Part shown: positions 46,649 through 57,458 of the stretch, piece by piece
How the letters are laid out: every line of letters begins with the position of its first letter
Position numbering within the stretch: the first letter of the stretch is position 1
From: Noviherbaspirillum saxi
GTDB lineage: Bacteria; Pseudomonadota; Gammaproteobacteria; Burkholderiales; Burkholderiaceae_D
DNA length: 64,000 nucleotides
Assembly (NCBI RefSeq): GCF_003591035.1
Contig: NZ_QYUO01000001.1
Span: 1,240,001-1,304,000, forward strand
Direction: 5' to 3'
Notes under the pieces: model-generated
Seen by the model: the letters and a program-made list of their open reading frames with translations, nothing else
Databases searched by the model: none
Told to the model about the DNA's origin: nothing
Translations under genes and position numbers: made by a program

Positions 46649-47188
46649 ATGAGCTTGAATAATGTGCCGGCCGGCCGCAGCCTTCCCGACGATTTCAATG
46701 TGGTCATCGAAATCCCCATGAATGCCGACCCGATCAAGTACGAAGTGGACAAGGACACCGGCGCCATTTTCGTCGACCGCTTCATGGGTACCGCGATGCA
46801 TTACCCATGCAACTACGGCTATATCCCGCAAACGCTTTCGGATGACGGCGACCCCGTGGACGTGCTGGTCATTACGCCGTTCGCGCTGATTCCGGGTGTC
46901 GTCGTACGCTGCCGCCCGATCGGCGTGCTGAAGATGAACGACGAGGCGGGCGGTGACGCCAAACTGCTGGCTGTTCCTGTCGACAAGGTCCTGCCGATCT
47001 ATAAACACTGGCAAAAGCCGGAGGACATCAATGACTTGCGCCTGCAGCAGATTCAGCATTTCTTCGAGCACTACAAGGATCTGGAAAAGGGCAAGTGGGT
47101 GAAGATCGAGGGCTGGTATGGACCGGAAGAAGCCAAAAAGGAAATCCTTTCCAGCGTGGAAGCCTACAAAAAGTCGCAGGAAAAATAA
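46649..47188 (+). CDS. ppa: Inorganic pyrophosphatase
   Basis: A 179-residue class I (family I) enzyme that hydrolyses pyrophosphate to phosphate. The start follows GAGAGAG as ribosome site. Active-site segments [42 protein letters not shown] (the DxDPxD metal site) and the C-terminal [10 protein letters not shown]...[10 protein letters not shown] are intact. It ends 42 bases before a strong terminator. Confidence 0.97.
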   Translation: MSLNNVPAGRSLPDDFNVVIEIPMNADPIKYEVDKDTGAIFVDRFMGTAMHYPCNYGYIPQTLSDDGDPVDVLVITPFALIPGVVVRCRPIGVLKMNDEAGGDAKLLAVPVDKVLPIYKHWQKPEDINDLRLQQIQHFFEHYKDLEKGKWVKIEGWYGPEEAKKEILSSVEAYKKSQEK

Positions 47189-47969
47189 GCTTCCGGCGCT
47201 AAGCCAAGCGATGCCGGATGTACTTACACGAAAGCGCACTCGACGAGTGCGCTTTTTTATTTGGCAAGGGTGTTACTACGCAAATGACCCAAAACACTTT
47301 TGGTTGACTATTCTCCGGATGGAAAGGACGCTATGGCAAACGAGGGGATTTGCGTGCCGCGCAGGCGCATCGCGTTATCGTTCAACCGGAGAACATGCGC
47401 ATCGGTCAACCCCGGTAACACATGCGTTTCCAGACCATCTGTGGCGCTGGTCAAACGCGCGCAGGCAATGATCCTGCCCAACGCGTGCGACTCTTGCGGA
47501 ACGCCGATCTCGCTGAGTTATTGAGAAAAAGAAATCTCGCCCCATCAATCAATCCTTCAATTGTTGTGAAGGAGTATGTATTCCCAATAAGATGAGTCAG
47601 ACATTGTGCGTAGTCAGAGGCTTCCTGGCACCAATGCTGGAATTTGATTTATCTCAAATGCCGCCATCTCATTTTCACCCGCTGGTGATGCGATAACGGC
47701 CCTGCAGAGTTAAGCTTTCGCTGAATCGGCATTGCGCGCTTTACCTTCAAATGCCAATGATCGAAAGCTCGACATCATGTCAGCCACATCTCTTCTTGCC
47801 TATGGCCATCGCCTGCTCGGGCGGTGCGTGATTATTTTCTTACGTTTGGGATTGTTGCCTGTGGCGGCCGTAGGGAAGACGAATCCAACGAATCCCGAGC
47901 AGATGCCATCACGCAGCCACAATTATTAGCGCAGGCAGCCAGCGATCATACATAGCGCAAGGAATTGCG
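47189..47969. other. Gene-poor region between ppa and the RCC1 gene
   Basis: Nearly 780 bases without a gene I can support, apart from the ppa terminator at its start. Small open frames at 47300-47524 and 47732-47929 have no ribosome site and no recognisable product. It looks like decayed or regulatory DNA in front of an accessory gene. Confidence 0.55.
47231..47258 (+). terminator. Intrinsic terminator of ppa
   Basis: AAAGCGCACTCG (47231-47242) pairs with CGAGTGCGCTTT (47244-47255) around a single loop base, in practice a 10-bp stem with a small loop, followed by T's. Confidence 0.9.
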
Positions 47970-49379
47970 ATGAGCATTCGCTCCGATTACTCCGACTACA
48001 AAGTAAAGGACACGGTCATGTTAGCCGCTAATTGGGTTCGCCACCTATCTATGAAGGCGTTCGATAAAACATCCCTAAAACAATGTCGTCCATTGTTTTT
48101 CCGGATGCGTCTTTTGTTCATTGCAACAGCGTTGGCGACGGGAGGAATATCTGCGACACAGGCCCAGGTGTTGAGTCCCGGCACGGTCACAGCCTGGGGC
48201 CGCAACGACTTCGGGCAGAGTAACGTTCCCGCCGGGCTCACAGGGGTTGCCGCGATCGCCGCAGGTTTTGGGCATAGTTTGGCCCTCAAGAGCGATGGGA
48301 CTGTAGTCGGTTGGGGATTTAATTGTTGTGGACAGGTTACCATCCCTGCCGGATTGACAGGCGTGACCGCAATTGCGGCAGGTACCACCCACAGCCTGGC
48401 TGCCAAGAACGATGGATCCGTCTTGGGATGGGGTACTAATAGTTTTGGACAAACTACCATCCCCTCCGGATTGACGGGCGTGACCGCAGTCGCGGCAGGT
48501 ACCAGTCACAGCCTCGCCCTCAAGAGCGATGGGACAGTAGTGGCCTGGGGTGATAACTCCACGGGTCAGTTGAATATTCCCGCCGGATTGACCGGCGTGA
48601 CTGCGATTGCCGCAGGTAGCTTTTACAACTTGGCCCTCAAGAGCGATGGGACCGTCGTAGGATGGGGTGATAACACCTTTGATCAGACTAATATCCCCGC
48701 CGGATTGACGGGCGTGACTGCGATCGCAGCAGGTCACGGGCATGGTTTGGCCCGCAAGAGCGATGGGACCGTCGTTGGCTGGGGATGGAATGCCCTTGGA
48801 CAAATCAACCTGCCTGCCGGATTGACAGGCGTGACCGCAGTCGCGGCAGGTAACCACCATAGCTTGGCTGCCAAGAGCGATGGAACCGTCGTGGCATGGG
48901 GGAGTAATACTTTTGGACAAACTAACCTCCCCGCCGGATTGACGGGCGTGACGGCGATCGCGGCAGGCGGGGCAGGCGGCGGGGACCACAGCCTGGCCGC
49001 AAATCTTGGTCCTGCTACTCAACCCTATACCTTTATCGGCTTCTTCGAGCCGGTCAATAACCCGGAGGTTATCAATCTTGGCAAGGCGGGCAGGACTTAC
49101 CCGGTCAAATGGCAGTTGAAAAATGCCAGCGGCGAGTTCGTCAGCGACCTGAGCGCGGTCAAATCGATCACGTTCAAGCCATCGCAGTGCGGCTCCTTTA
49201 CCGGGGATCCGACGGATTCGCTGGAAGTGGTCGCGACCGGCGGCACCGGACTGCGATACGATGTCACCAGCAACCAGTACATTTACAACTGGAAGACGCC
49301 GTCCGTAGGCTGCTACACGTTATTTTTGACCCTGGATACCGACCAGGTGCAATCCGCCTACTTTAACTTGAGCAGATAG
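47970..49379 (+). CDS. Secreted RCC1-repeat protein with C-terminal PxKF domain
   Basis: A 469-residue protein. After a hydrophobic export signal ([20 protein letters not shown], residues 46-65) come seven RCC1-type repeats of 39 residues (about 71-347) with consensus [24 protein letters not shown]. They should form a seven-bladed beta-propeller. The last 110 residues are a PxKF domain ([27 protein letters not shown]), common in secreted bacterial proteins. The start at 47970 has AAGGA in front but gives a 45-residue leader before the signal; an ATG at 48105 would begin right at it. The function is unknown: adhesion or ligand binding at the cell surface is possible. The repeats look recently amplified. 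Confidence 0.82.
   Translation: MSIRSDYSDYKVKDTVMLAANWVRHLSMKAFDKTSLKQCRPLFFRMRLLFIATALATGGISATQAQVLSPGTVTAWGRNDFGQSNVPAGLTGVAAIAAGFGHSLALKSDGTVVGWGFNCCGQVTIPAGLTGVTAIAAGTTHSLAAKNDGSVLGWGTNSFGQTTIPSGLTGVTAVAAGTSHSLALKSDGTVVAWGDNSTGQLNIPAGLTGVTAIAAGSFYNLALKSDGTVVGWGDNTFDQTNIPAGLTGVTAIAAGHGHGLARKSDGTVVGWGWNALGQINLPAGLTGVTAVAAGNHHSLAAKSDGTVVAWGSNTFGQTNLPAGLTGVTAIAAGGAGGGDHSLAANLGPATQPYTFIGFFEPVNNPEVINLGKAGRTYPVKWQLKNASGEFVSDLSAVKSITFKPSQCGSFTGDPTDSLEVVATGGTGLRYDVTSNQYIYNWKTPSVGCYTLFLTLDTDQVQSAYFNLSR
48180..49010 (+). repeat. Seven tandem 117-base coding repeats
   Basis: The DNA of the RCC1 blades repeats with a period of 117 bases. Blocks such as GCCGGATTGACGGGCGTGAC and AAGAGCGATGGGACCGTCGT recur almost unchanged. 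This indicates recent duplication or gene conversion and potential for copy-number change. Confidence 0.88.
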
Positions 49380-49817
49380 ATGCCGTGGATGGTTCGCCAT
49401 CGGACCTGCTCATTGCGATAACCGACGGCACAGACCAAAAGACGCCCTTTACATTTACAAAGGGGTCGGGCGTGAGCCGAGATGACTATCTTCGGAGGCC
49501 ACTTGGACCGCCTTTTGGCGGAATCAGGGGGGATTGATTCTTGGTTTTCTGATGTGGCAAAAAACCTTAAGAATCATTCCAAAATCCGTCCAGCCATTTG
49601 ATTTAAAAGATAGTTCGTCATTTGCGTAGTAATGGTCGTCGAAGGTGCGCCGATTCTTTAATGTGGTCGAAAGCGGTTTGCAGCAGGCGCCTCAATATTG
49701 TGGCATTCATGCCGTTAAAGGCAGAGAAGCGCATCGCCAAGCTTGATGCGCATCGACAAGTCGCAGGCTATGGGTCATCATAGGTTGTATCAGAGGAAGC
49801 ATACTCAGGAGCCTTAC
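49380..49817. other. Intergenic region after the RCC1 gene
   Basis: A stretch of 438 bases with no gene. Small hairpins are visible: CCCTTT/AAAGGG at 49445-49464 with an 8-base loop, and CCGCC/GGCGG at 49508-49521. None has a proper T-run. The HDOD gene promoter should lie in the last part. Confidence 0.5.
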
Positions 49818-51461
49818 GTGGTTTTGGACAATACGGCATCGGTTGGCGCGGCGGCAGGAACGGCCACTGCGGCCGGTCTGGATGCGGGCGACACGGCTGT
49901 CAACGCGCGCGACCGCTTGCTGCGAAAGATCAGTGCCGAAGCAGACTTGCCGGCGCTTGGCAGTTCGGTATCGCGCGTTGTGCAGATGGCATCATCGGAT
50001 GACGAAGCGGTACGCGATCTGGCGCACTTCATTCTTTCCGATGTCGCGCTCACGCAAAAGGTACTGCGCGTCGCCAATACGGTGTCGTATCGCACCTCAT
50101 CCGGGACGCCGGTCACGACGGTGTCCAAGGCGATTTTCCTGCTCGGCTTCGAAGTCGTGAAGACGACAGCGCTGGCCATGCTGCTGGTCGATGGCATGTC
50201 GACCAAGCACGCCAAGAATGTACGCACCGAACTGAATCATGCATTATGCGCCAGCATCGTTGGACGCGAAATGGCGCGTCGCAGCCAGTACAGGGATGCG
50301 GAAGAGGCGGCCATTGCTGCTCTGTTCAAGAACATAGGACGGCTATTGGTCGCATCGCACGACCATCGCTTGTACAGCGAAATTTCACGTCTGGTCGAAA
50401 GCGGCAAATTCACGCCGGCACAGGCTTCGATGCAGGTTCTCGGATGCAGCTTCGACCTGTTGGGCGAAGCGGTGCTGCGTGAGTGGAATATCCCCGAAAC
50501 CATCGTACTCGCACTGGCCTCGCCACCGGCAGGCGTACTCAAGCCGGCCAAGGCGCGGCAGGAATGGCTGCAGCAGGTCGCCGCTTTCAGTTCGGCGGCG
50601 GCGCGCCTGATCCCGGACATGAATGAACCAGGGCAGGATGCCGCAGCCAAGGCAGTGCTGACGCGTTTCGGACATGCGCTCAATCTTGATCAGGCAAAGC
50701 TCGGCCAACTGTTTGCCAGCGTAGCCGAGGAAACCCGGGTCCTCGCCAGCAATGCACAGCTCACGATGCAGACGGATGAGCATGTTGAAGCGGCAAGTGC
50801 AATTGCAGGCGATTCCAAGACTGTTGCGCCGGGCTCCGCGAGCGACGCCACTGATACAGGCCTGCCGAGCGAGTTGCTGCTCGATCTGCTTGATGACAAT
50901 CAGCCGCTTCAGGTCAGCGATCGCCATGCCAGCGGCAAGCCGATGAATGCGCGCGACCTGCTGCTGGCCGGGGTACAGGATGTGACGCATATGATGGCGT
51001 CAGGACGCTGCAAGGTGAATGACTTGCTGCTGCTGGTGCTGGAAACGCTGTATGGCAGCATGGGTTTTCGTTTTGCCACGATCTGCCTGAAAGATATGCA
51101 GACACAGCAATTCCGCGCGCGTATTTCGATGGGAGACAATCACGCCGCAAGACAGGCCGGTTTTGCTTTTCCAATTGCGTCTGCACGCGACCTGTTTCAT
51201 CTGGCGATGGACAATGATGCCGATCTGATGATTTCGGATGCCAGCGCGCCGAAGATCCGCGATCTGCTGCCGGCATGGCATCGTTCGCTGTTACCGGATG
51301 CGCGCAGCTTCATCGTGTTGCCCATGGTCGTGCAAAAGAAACAGCTGGGCCTGTTTTATGCAGACCGCACTCAATGTGCGCCGGAAGGCGTGCCGCCGGA
51401 TGAAACTGCTTTGATCAAGACCTTGAAGGGGCAGGTACTGACTGCGCTGCAATCGCGATAA
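49818..51461 (+). CDS. HDOD-domain protein with C-terminal GAF-like domain
   Basis: About 547 residues from a GTG at 49818, chosen because AGGAG lies 6 bases upstream; an open frame to 49743 (TTG, then ATG) has no ribosome site. The N-terminal half is an HDOD domain (LPALGSSVSRVVQMASSDDEA, LSDVALTQKVLRVANT, AIFLLGFEVVKTTAL), a degenerate HD fold used in signalling and often tied to cyclic-di-GMP or stress pathways. The C-terminal part (about 385-545) resembles a GAF sensor (LLLVLETLYGSMGFRFATICLKD, FIVLPMVVQKKQLGLFYAD). It is convergent with a Ser/Thr kinase gene, possibly a signalling pair. Target unknown. Confidence 0.82.
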   Translation: MVLDNTASVGAAAGTATAAGLDAGDTAVNARDRLLRKISAEADLPALGSSVSRVVQMASSDDEAVRDLAHFILSDVALTQKVLRVANTVSYRTSSGTPVTTVSKAIFLLGFEVVKTTALAMLLVDGMSTKHAKNVRTELNHALCASIVGREMARRSQYRDAEEAAIAALFKNIGRLLVASHDHRLYSEISRLVESGKFTPAQASMQVLGCSFDLLGEAVLREWNIPETIVLALASPPAGVLKPAKARQEWLQQVAAFSSAAARLIPDMNEPGQDAAAKAVLTRFGHALNLDQAKLGQLFASVAEETRVLASNAQLTMQTDEHVEAASAIAGDSKTVAPGSASDATDTGLPSELLLDLLDDNQPLQVSDRHASGKPMNARDLLLAGVQDVTHMMASGRCKVNDLLLLVLETLYGSMGFRFATICLKDMQTQQFRARISMGDNHAARQAGFAFPIASARDLFHLAMDNDADLMISDASAPKIRDLLPAWHRSLLPDARSFIVLPMVVQKKQLGLFYADRTQCAPEGVPPDETALIKTLKGQVLTALQSR

Positions 51462-51537
51462 GGCAAGGGTCGCATTCCGCGCCGGTAGCGGGGAGCAGGT
51501 TTGCTCCGGAGCCCACTCGTATTCGGCAATCTTCCGT

Positions 51538-52587
51538 TCAGCGCAGGAAGAGATAGGCGCTACTCGCGACCGCGACAGCTGTTGCGGCGCCTATGGCAAC
51601 CGCGCGCAGGCGAAGCGTGCCGAACTGCGCAATCCATTCGGGACCGGAAGCGGCAGCCGAAGGCAGCTCCAGCCGGACGCGCCGTCGAGCGCGTCTTTCC
51701 TTCAAGAGATAGCGCTTGAGGTCCAGTGCCATTTCCTCTGCGGTCTGATAGCGTTTTTCCGGGCGCTTGGCCATTGCCTTCATGACGATGTGCGACAGGG
51801 CGGCGGGAATCCGCGCGTCGATTTCGGTTAACCGCGGCACGGCCTTGTATGCAATCTGCTGAAGCAGCTTGTCGGCCCGTTCGGCCTGGAAGGGCGTGCG
51901 GCCGGTAAGCATTTCATAGGCCACTGCGCCGAGCGAATAAATATCGGTCCGGCTGTCGACGGGTTTGCCTGCAGCCTGTTCCGGCGACATGTAGTTCGGC
52001 GTGCCCAGCAACCGATTATTGCCGATCATCGTGTACGGTTCGTCGGGCGGCGCATCGCGTTCCGCAAGCCGGTTGGGTGAGCGTGCAATGCCGAAGTCGA
52101 TCAGCTTGGGATGGTCGTCCTTCACGATGAAGATATTGGATGGTTTGATATCGCGGTGAATGACTTCGCGCGAGTGCGCATGATGCAAGGCATCGGCGAT
52201 TTTCCATGCAATGGACGCTACCTGATCCGGCGTATAACGATGCCCGCTTTCCAGGATGCGGTTGAGTTCGCGCCCCTGCAGATATTCCATCGCCAGATAG
52301 GTTGTGCCGCCTTCGCTCGATGCATCATAGATCGTCACAATGTGCGGATGCGACAGGCGCCCGGCCGCCCGCGCCTCGTTGATGAATTGCCGTTCGAAGC
52401 GGTTCTTTTCCGCCACGCCGAGACGGGGAGTGAAAGTCTTTACTGCGATATCGCGCGCGATGACCGGATCATGCGCCAGATAAACGCAGCCTGCCGTACC
52501 TCTTCCCAGTTCGCGCGTCACGCAAAATCGCCCGATCCTGCTATTGGCAGGGAGGCTGGGAGAAAACACGGTTTGTACGGGCGTCAT
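51538..52587 (-). CDS. Tail-anchored Ser/Thr protein kinase
   Basis: A 349-residue kinase with intact catalytic residues: Lys50 in IAVK, HRDIKPSN at 144-151, DFG at 164-166 and MSPEQ at 200-204. The glycine loop reads LGRGTAGCVY (27-36). A basic linker (KERRARRRVR) leads to a single C-terminal membrane helix (about 327-349) that ends the protein, so the kinase faces the cytoplasm and no extracellular sensor exists. It contrasts with the degenerate kinase at 6.7-9.4 kb. It ends 76 bases from the HDOD gene, convergent. Confidence 0.92.
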   Translation of the reverse strand: MTPVQTVFSPSLPANSRIGRFCVTRELGRGTAGCVYLAHDPVIARDIAVKTFTPRLGVAEKNRFERQFINEARAAGRLSHPHIVTIYDASSEGGTTYLAMEYLQGRELNRILESGHRYTPDQVASIAWKIADALHHAHSREVIHRDIKPSNIFIVKDDHPKLIDFGIARSPNRLAERDAPPDEPYTMIGNNRLLGTPNYMSPEQAAGKPVDSRTDIYSLGAVAYEMLTGRTPFQAERADKLLQQIAYKAVPRLTEIDARIPAALSHIVMKAMAKRPEKRYQTAEEMALDLKRYLLKERRARRRVRLELPSAAASGPEWIAQFGTLRLRAVAIGAATAVAVASSAYLFLR

Positions 52588-52706
52588 GATGCGTGAGGAT
52601 GCCGTGAAGTTTTATTTTTGGCAAGCAATACGCGTAATGCTTGCATTGTATTTTTAATAAATGCCCGGCGACGACCATCTGTCTGGAGTCTTGTGCGTAC
52701 TCCTGG

Positions 52707-53846
52707 TTATTTCGCGCCTCGAAACGGGCTGTGTTCGTTTAGTTCATCGAGATAGGCATCGATGCCATCGGCTTCACGTTCAAGATAACGTTCTATGGCA
52801 TCGGCAAAAGCAGGATGGGCCAGCCAGTGCGCGGACCAGGTTTTTTGCGGCAAGAAGCCGCGCGCCATCTTGTGTTCCCCCTGTGCTCCGCCTTCGAAGC
52901 AGGCGATCCGGCGATCGATACAGAACTCCAGCGGCTGGTAATACGCTGTTTCGAAATGCAGGCAGGGTACTTCCTCTATCGCTCCCCAATAGCGGCCGTA
53001 CAAGGTGGCGGCATCGTGGATGAGCAGCGATGATGCAAGCGGTTTGCCTTCGCGTTCTGCGACCACCAACAGGATATTGTCCGGCATGGAAGCGCCTATG
53101 CGCCGGAAGAAGTCCAGGTTCAGATAGGGTGTCGAATAATGCGCGGCATAGGTCTGGTCGTAGCAACGCTTGAAAAAACGCCAGTCCGCATCGACCGCCT
53201 CGCAGCCAGCGATGCGGCGGAAACGGATGCCTGCTTCCGCGACCTTGCGGCGTTCGGCGCGGATATTCTTGCGCTTCTTGCGATCCAGCGTCTCGATGAA
53301 TTCATCGAAGCTGCGGTATCCCTGATTCAGCCAATGGAATTGCACGCCGCTGCGCAGCATGAAGCCCGCCGCCTGCAATGCCTGCGCTTCAGCTTCTGGC
53401 GGAAACAGAACATGCGTCGACGACAGTTCATTGGCGACTTGTAGCGTGGTAAGCGACTCGATCAGCGCTGCCCTTGCTGCGGGATTGCGCGCCAGCAACC
53501 GGTTACCTGAAACCGGCGTAAAGGGAATGGCCGACAATAGCTTGGGGTAGTACGGCAGGCCATTGCGCTTGTAGGCGTCCGCCCATGCCCAGTCGAATAC
53601 ATATTCGCCGTAAGAATGGGATTTGACATACAGCGGCAAGGCCGCTTCAAGTGTATCTGCGTGCCAAAGCGTCAGGTATTGCGGCTGCCAGCCGGAATCG
53701 GCGGACGCCGACCCGGATTCATGCAAGGCATCCAGAAAAGCGAAGGAAAGAAAAGGCGTGCTGTCCGCTTGCCCAAAGACAAGAGAATCCCATGCCGTCT
53801 GGCCGATCTCCGAAAGAGAAGAGACGATTCGCGTGCGATAATTCAC
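52707..53846 (-). CDS. FemAB-like/GNAT-fold acyltransferase (DUF482, PF04339)
   Basis: A 379-residue protein of the family called peptidoglycan biosynthesis-like or FemAB_like. Visible markers are TPFLSFAFLDALHESGSA near the N-terminus, YVFDWAWADAYKRNGLPYYPKLLSAIPFTPV, FNETAYYQ-like FETAYYQPLEFCI and the ending GAQGEHKMARGFLPQKTWSAH. It likely transfers an acyl or aminoacyl group with a GNAT fold; substrate unknown. It is divergent from nadE across 224 bases. Confidence 0.85.
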   Translation of the reverse strand: MNYRTRIVSSLSEIGQTAWDSLVFGQADSTPFLSFAFLDALHESGSASADSGWQPQYLTLWHADTLEAALPLYVKSHSYGEYVFDWAWADAYKRNGLPYYPKLLSAIPFTPVSGNRLLARNPAARAALIESLTTLQVANELSSTHVLFPPEAEAQALQAAGFMLRSGVQFHWLNQGYRSFDEFIETLDRKKRKNIRAERRKVAEAGIRFRRIAGCEAVDADWRFFKRCYDQTYAAHYSTPYLNLDFFRRIGASMPDNILLVVAEREGKPLASSLLIHDAATLYGRYWGAIEEVPCLHFETAYYQPLEFCIDRRIACFEGGAQGEHKMARGFLPQKTWSAHWLAHPAFADAIERYLEREADGIDAYLDELNEHSPFRGAK

Positions 53847-54070
53847 TATTGATATTTAACTATGTAACTGTCCGGTTTGATGCTGTCGTCATAGGCCCAT
53901 AGGGCAGGCAAAGCTGACATTGCCCGGTCATTCTACGCAAAAACCGTTCAAGCATTCGACGATGGCAAGAGCGTGACTTTGTGAAAATTCGACATACACC
54001 ATCACGATGGAAACAGGGCGCTCATAGTCTGCCACCGGTCTCCGTCGTTTTCTTGAGGTAACGCCAAAAG

Positions 54071-56122
54071 ATGAGCAAGCCATTCTTCAGCATCTATTCC
54101 CACGATTTCGCACGCGTTGCCGTAGGCGTGCCGCGTTGCCGCGTCGCCGACCCGGCCGCCAATGCTGCGGAAACGCTTGCACTTGCCGCGGAAGCCGAGA
54201 AGAACGGTGCCGCCCTTGTGGCATTTCCCGAACTGGGCTTGTCCGCATATACCTGCGACGACCTGTTTCATCAGCGCGCGCTGCTCGATGCCTGCGTCGA
54301 TGCCTTGGCTACCGTCGTCAAGGCGTCTGAAAATCTCTCCATTGCCATGGTGGTCGGGCTTCCGCTGCGCGTTGAACACCTGCTGTTCAACTGCGCGGTC
54401 GTCGTATCGGGCGGACGGATACATGGTGTCGTGCCGAAGAGTTATTTGCCGAATTACGGCGAGTTTTACGAGGCACGGCAGTTCAGTCCGGCCGACAGCG
54501 CGATGACTACTGACATGATGCTATGCGGGCAGACCGTGCCGTTCGGCGCTGCCCTGATTTTCGAAGCAGCAAACCTGCCGCTCTTCAAATTTCATGTGGA
54601 GATCTGCGAAGATGTATGGGTTCCGATTCCTCCGTCTTCGTTTGCGGCGCTTGCCGGCGCCACCGTGCTCGTCAATCTGTCCGCATCCAATATCGTTGTC
54701 GGCAAATCGGGATACCGCCATCAACTGGTGTCGCAGCAATCAGCGCGCTGCTTGTCCGCCTATCTTTACTCGTCCGCAGGCAAGGGCGAGTCGTCGACCG
54801 ACATGGCTTGGGATGGGCAGGCGCTGATTTATGAGAATGGCGAAATGCTAGCGGAGTCGGAACGGTTTTCGGATGACTCGCACTTGATTTACGCCGACGT
54901 GGACCTCGAGCGATTATCTCGGGAGCGCATGCGGACCAGCACCTTCGGGCACTCGGTGCGACGGCACCGCGATGAAGTAGCGGCGTTCAGGCATGTTTCC
55001 TTTCACCTTGATCTACCGGTCGAGAAAACCTATCCGCTCAAGCGCAACGTCGAGCGATTTCCCTATGTACCTGCCGATTCCAGGCGGCGCAATGAGCGTT
55101 GCGAAGAGGTCTACAACATCCAGGTACAGGCTCTGGTTCAACGCCTGTCGGCCTCCGGTATATCGAAGGTGGTGATCGGCGTATCGGGCGGACTGGACTC
55201 GACGCATGCCTTGCTGGTCTGCGCCAAGGCGATGGATCGCCTTGGCCTGCCGCGCACCAACATCATCGGCGTCACCATGCCGGGCTTCGCTACCAGCGAC
55301 AGGACGCTGCTGCAGGCGAGGCAGTTGATGGAAGTTGTCGGTTGTTCCGCCAGCGAAATCGATATCCGGCCAAGCTGCCTGCAAATGCTGAAAGACCTGG
55401 GACATCCGTATAGCGAAGGCAAGGAAGAGTACGACATCACCTTTGAAAACGTACAGGCCGGGGAACGCACCAATCATTTGTTCCGCATCGCCAATTTCCG
55501 CAACGGGATCGTGATCGGAACCGGCGACCTGAGCGAACTGGCGTTGGGATGGTGCACCTATGGTGTTGGCGATCATATGTCGCACTACAACGTGAACGCC
55601 AGCGTTCCCAAGACTCTGATCACCCACCTCGTGCGCTGGGTCGCCGAGACCGGGCAGATCGGCAATTCCGGTTCTGACGTGCTGATCAATGTTCTGGATA
55701 CCGATATCAGCCCTGAGCTTGTGCCCGGCAAATCCAGCAATCGTCCCGAGCAAAAGACGGAAAGCGTGATCGGTCCGTATGAGCTGCAGGACTTCAATCT
55801 CTACTACACGCTGCGGTTTGGATTCGCGCCGACCAAGGTGGCGTTTCTCGCGCTCTCAGCGTGGGGCGACCGCGAGGCGGGCCGTTGGCCGGAGGAGGTG
55901 CATGTCACCCGTAACGAGTATGACCTGGGAGCGATCAAGCGCAACCTCGGCATCTTCCTGCATCGATTCTTCAAGACCAGCCAGTTCAAGCGTTCCTGCG
56001 TGCCCAATGCGCCCAAGGTCGGCTCCGGCGGCTCCTTGTCTCCGCGCGGAGACTGGCGCGCTCCCAGCGATTCGGAAGCCACGGTATGGCTGGACGAGTT
56101 GAAGAATATTCCCGAGCAGTGA
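54071..56122 (+). CDS. nadE: Glutamine-dependent NAD+ synthetase
   Basis: A 683-residue two-domain enzyme that makes NAD+ from deamido-NAD+, ATP and glutamine. The N-terminal nitrilase domain has the catalytic triad Glu54 (FPELGLSAY), Lys123 ([13 protein letters not shown]) and Cys179 (VEICEDVW). The synthetase domain has the PPi loop SGGLDST at 372-378 and the [25 protein letters not shown] signature. This long form belongs to the NadE-Gln type related to the eukaryotic and mycobacterial enzymes. A PII gene follows 110 bases later. In some proteobacteria PII has been reported to regulate such NadE enzymes. Confidence 0.96.
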   Translation: MSKPFFSIYSHDFARVAVGVPRCRVADPAANAAETLALAAEAEKNGAALVAFPELGLSAYTCDDLFHQRALLDACVDALATVVKASENLSIAMVVGLPLRVEHLLFNCAVVVSGGRIHGVVPKSYLPNYGEFYEARQFSPADSAMTTDMMLCGQTVPFGAALIFEAANLPLFKFHVEICEDVWVPIPPSSFAALAGATVLVNLSASNIVVGKSGYRHQLVSQQSARCLSAYLYSSAGKGESSTDMAWDGQALIYENGEMLAESERFSDDSHLIYADVDLERLSRERMRTSTFGHSVRRHRDEVAAFRHVSFHLDLPVEKTYPLKRNVERFPYVPADSRRRNERCEEVYNIQVQALVQRLSASGISKVVIGVSGGLDSTHALLVCAKAMDRLGLPRTNIIGVTMPGFATSDRTLLQARQLMEVVGCSASEIDIRPSCLQMLKDLGHPYSEGKEEYDITFENVQAGERTNHLFRIANFRNGIVIGTGDLSELALGWCTYGVGDHMSHYNVNASVPKTLITHLVRWVAETGQIGNSGSDVLINVLDTDISPELVPGKSSNRPEQKTESVIGPYELQDFNLYYTLRFGFAPTKVAFLALSAWGDREAGRWPEEVHVTRNEYDLGAIKRNLGIFLHRFFKTSQFKRSCVPNAPKVGSGGSLSPRGDWRAPSDSEATVWLDELKNIPEQ

Positions 56123-56211
56123 GTTTCGGCGGTCCGTATAGGCGTGACTATCGGGACAAAGTCGATGTAAGAAGGTATTCTCTTGCAATTGCCGCAGGAT
56201 TTTGTGAGTGA

Positions 56212-56571
<360 letters not shown>

Positions 56572-56734
56572 GATAGCTTTCAGGAGCGGTGTGGAAGGGT
56601 AGTAAAAGCGTAGTGACGAGCTCGCGGATACCCGCCATATCCGCCGCAGTTCACTTGAGGTCCGCTCTTCGGTTGACTTTAGCTCATCCGGATCACTCCG
56701 AGACCGTTTTACAGGCGTTTCCAGCTGGACTGCC

Positions 56735-57337
56735 TCACTCCAGCCGCACACCCCGATGCCAGGTAAGCAGCCGCGCCACCACAATGGCGAGCGCGCTGGT
56801 CCATAAAGAAAAATCCGGCGGAACGCCGGTTTTTTGCATCAGCAGATACATCCAGCAGCCGCCGAACGAACAGATTGCATAAGGCTTCCCGTCGCGCAGC
56901 ACCATCGGGATTTCATTGCAGACGATATCGCGCAGCACGCCGCCGAAGATTCCAGTAATTACTCCCATCATCGATGCGATAAAAATCGGCATGCCGGCTT
57001 CCAATGCCTGCGACACGCCTACGATGGAGAAGAGACCAAGGCCGAGCGCATCGGCGACCACGATCAGACGCTCGGAAATAATCTTGCGCAATGTCCGAAT
57101 GGCCGGGACGGCAACCAAGGCAAGCAGGAAGATCAGGATTGCGTATTCCTGATGGGTCACCCAGAACAGCGGCCGCTTGTCGAGCAGGATGTCGCGCAAG
57201 GTGCCGCCGCCAAATGCAGTGATGAACGCCACGGTAAAGACCCCGACCACGTCCATCCGCTTGCTGCGCGCTTCGATGAAGCCGGAAAAGGCGCCCACGA
57301 GAATGGCGAGGATCTCAAGGATCTTGATCAGGGACAT
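56735..57337 (-). CDS. TRIC-family (UPF0126) membrane protein
   Basis: A 200-residue protein with seven hydrophobic segments in two internal repeats, each with a glycine-rich motif: AFGGGTLRDILL and GIFGGVLRDIVCNEIP. This is the YadS/UPF0126 family, homologous to animal TRIC cation channels; some bacterial members affect glycine uptake. It has no operon partner: PII is convergent and a separate minus-strand gene (Smr) lies 120 bases upstream. Confidence 0.9.
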   Translation of the reverse strand: MSLIKILEILAILVGAFSGFIEARSKRMDVVGVFTVAFITAFGGGTLRDILLDKRPLFWVTHQEYAILIFLLALVAVPAIRTLRKIISERLIVVADALGLGLFSIVGVSQALEAGMPIFIASMMGVITGIFGGVLRDIVCNEIPMVLRDGKPYAICSFGGCWMYLLMQKTGVPPDFSLWTSALAIVVARLLTWHRGVRLE

Positions 57338-57458
57338 GCGAGGCAGATGAAGTGGCCGATGTCCGCATCATACTGGGGAAGGGTAGGAAAGCAAACCGGC
57401 GTGCAACGAGGAGCCTGCCTGCCCTGGCGTGCATGAAGAAGGCGTAATCGCGATAATG

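Noticed and set aside
47732..47929. 65-codon open frame in the gene-poor region
   Set aside because: No ribosome site, odd composition and no recognisable product.
48180..49010. CRISPR array
   Set aside because: The 117-base repeats are in frame, encode RCC1 blades and lack spacer structure; no other array-like pattern is seen in the window.
49440..49600. Possible cyclic-di-GMP riboswitch or other structured leader before the HDOD gene
   Set aside because: Small hairpins are present, but no conserved riboswitch core sequence could be found.
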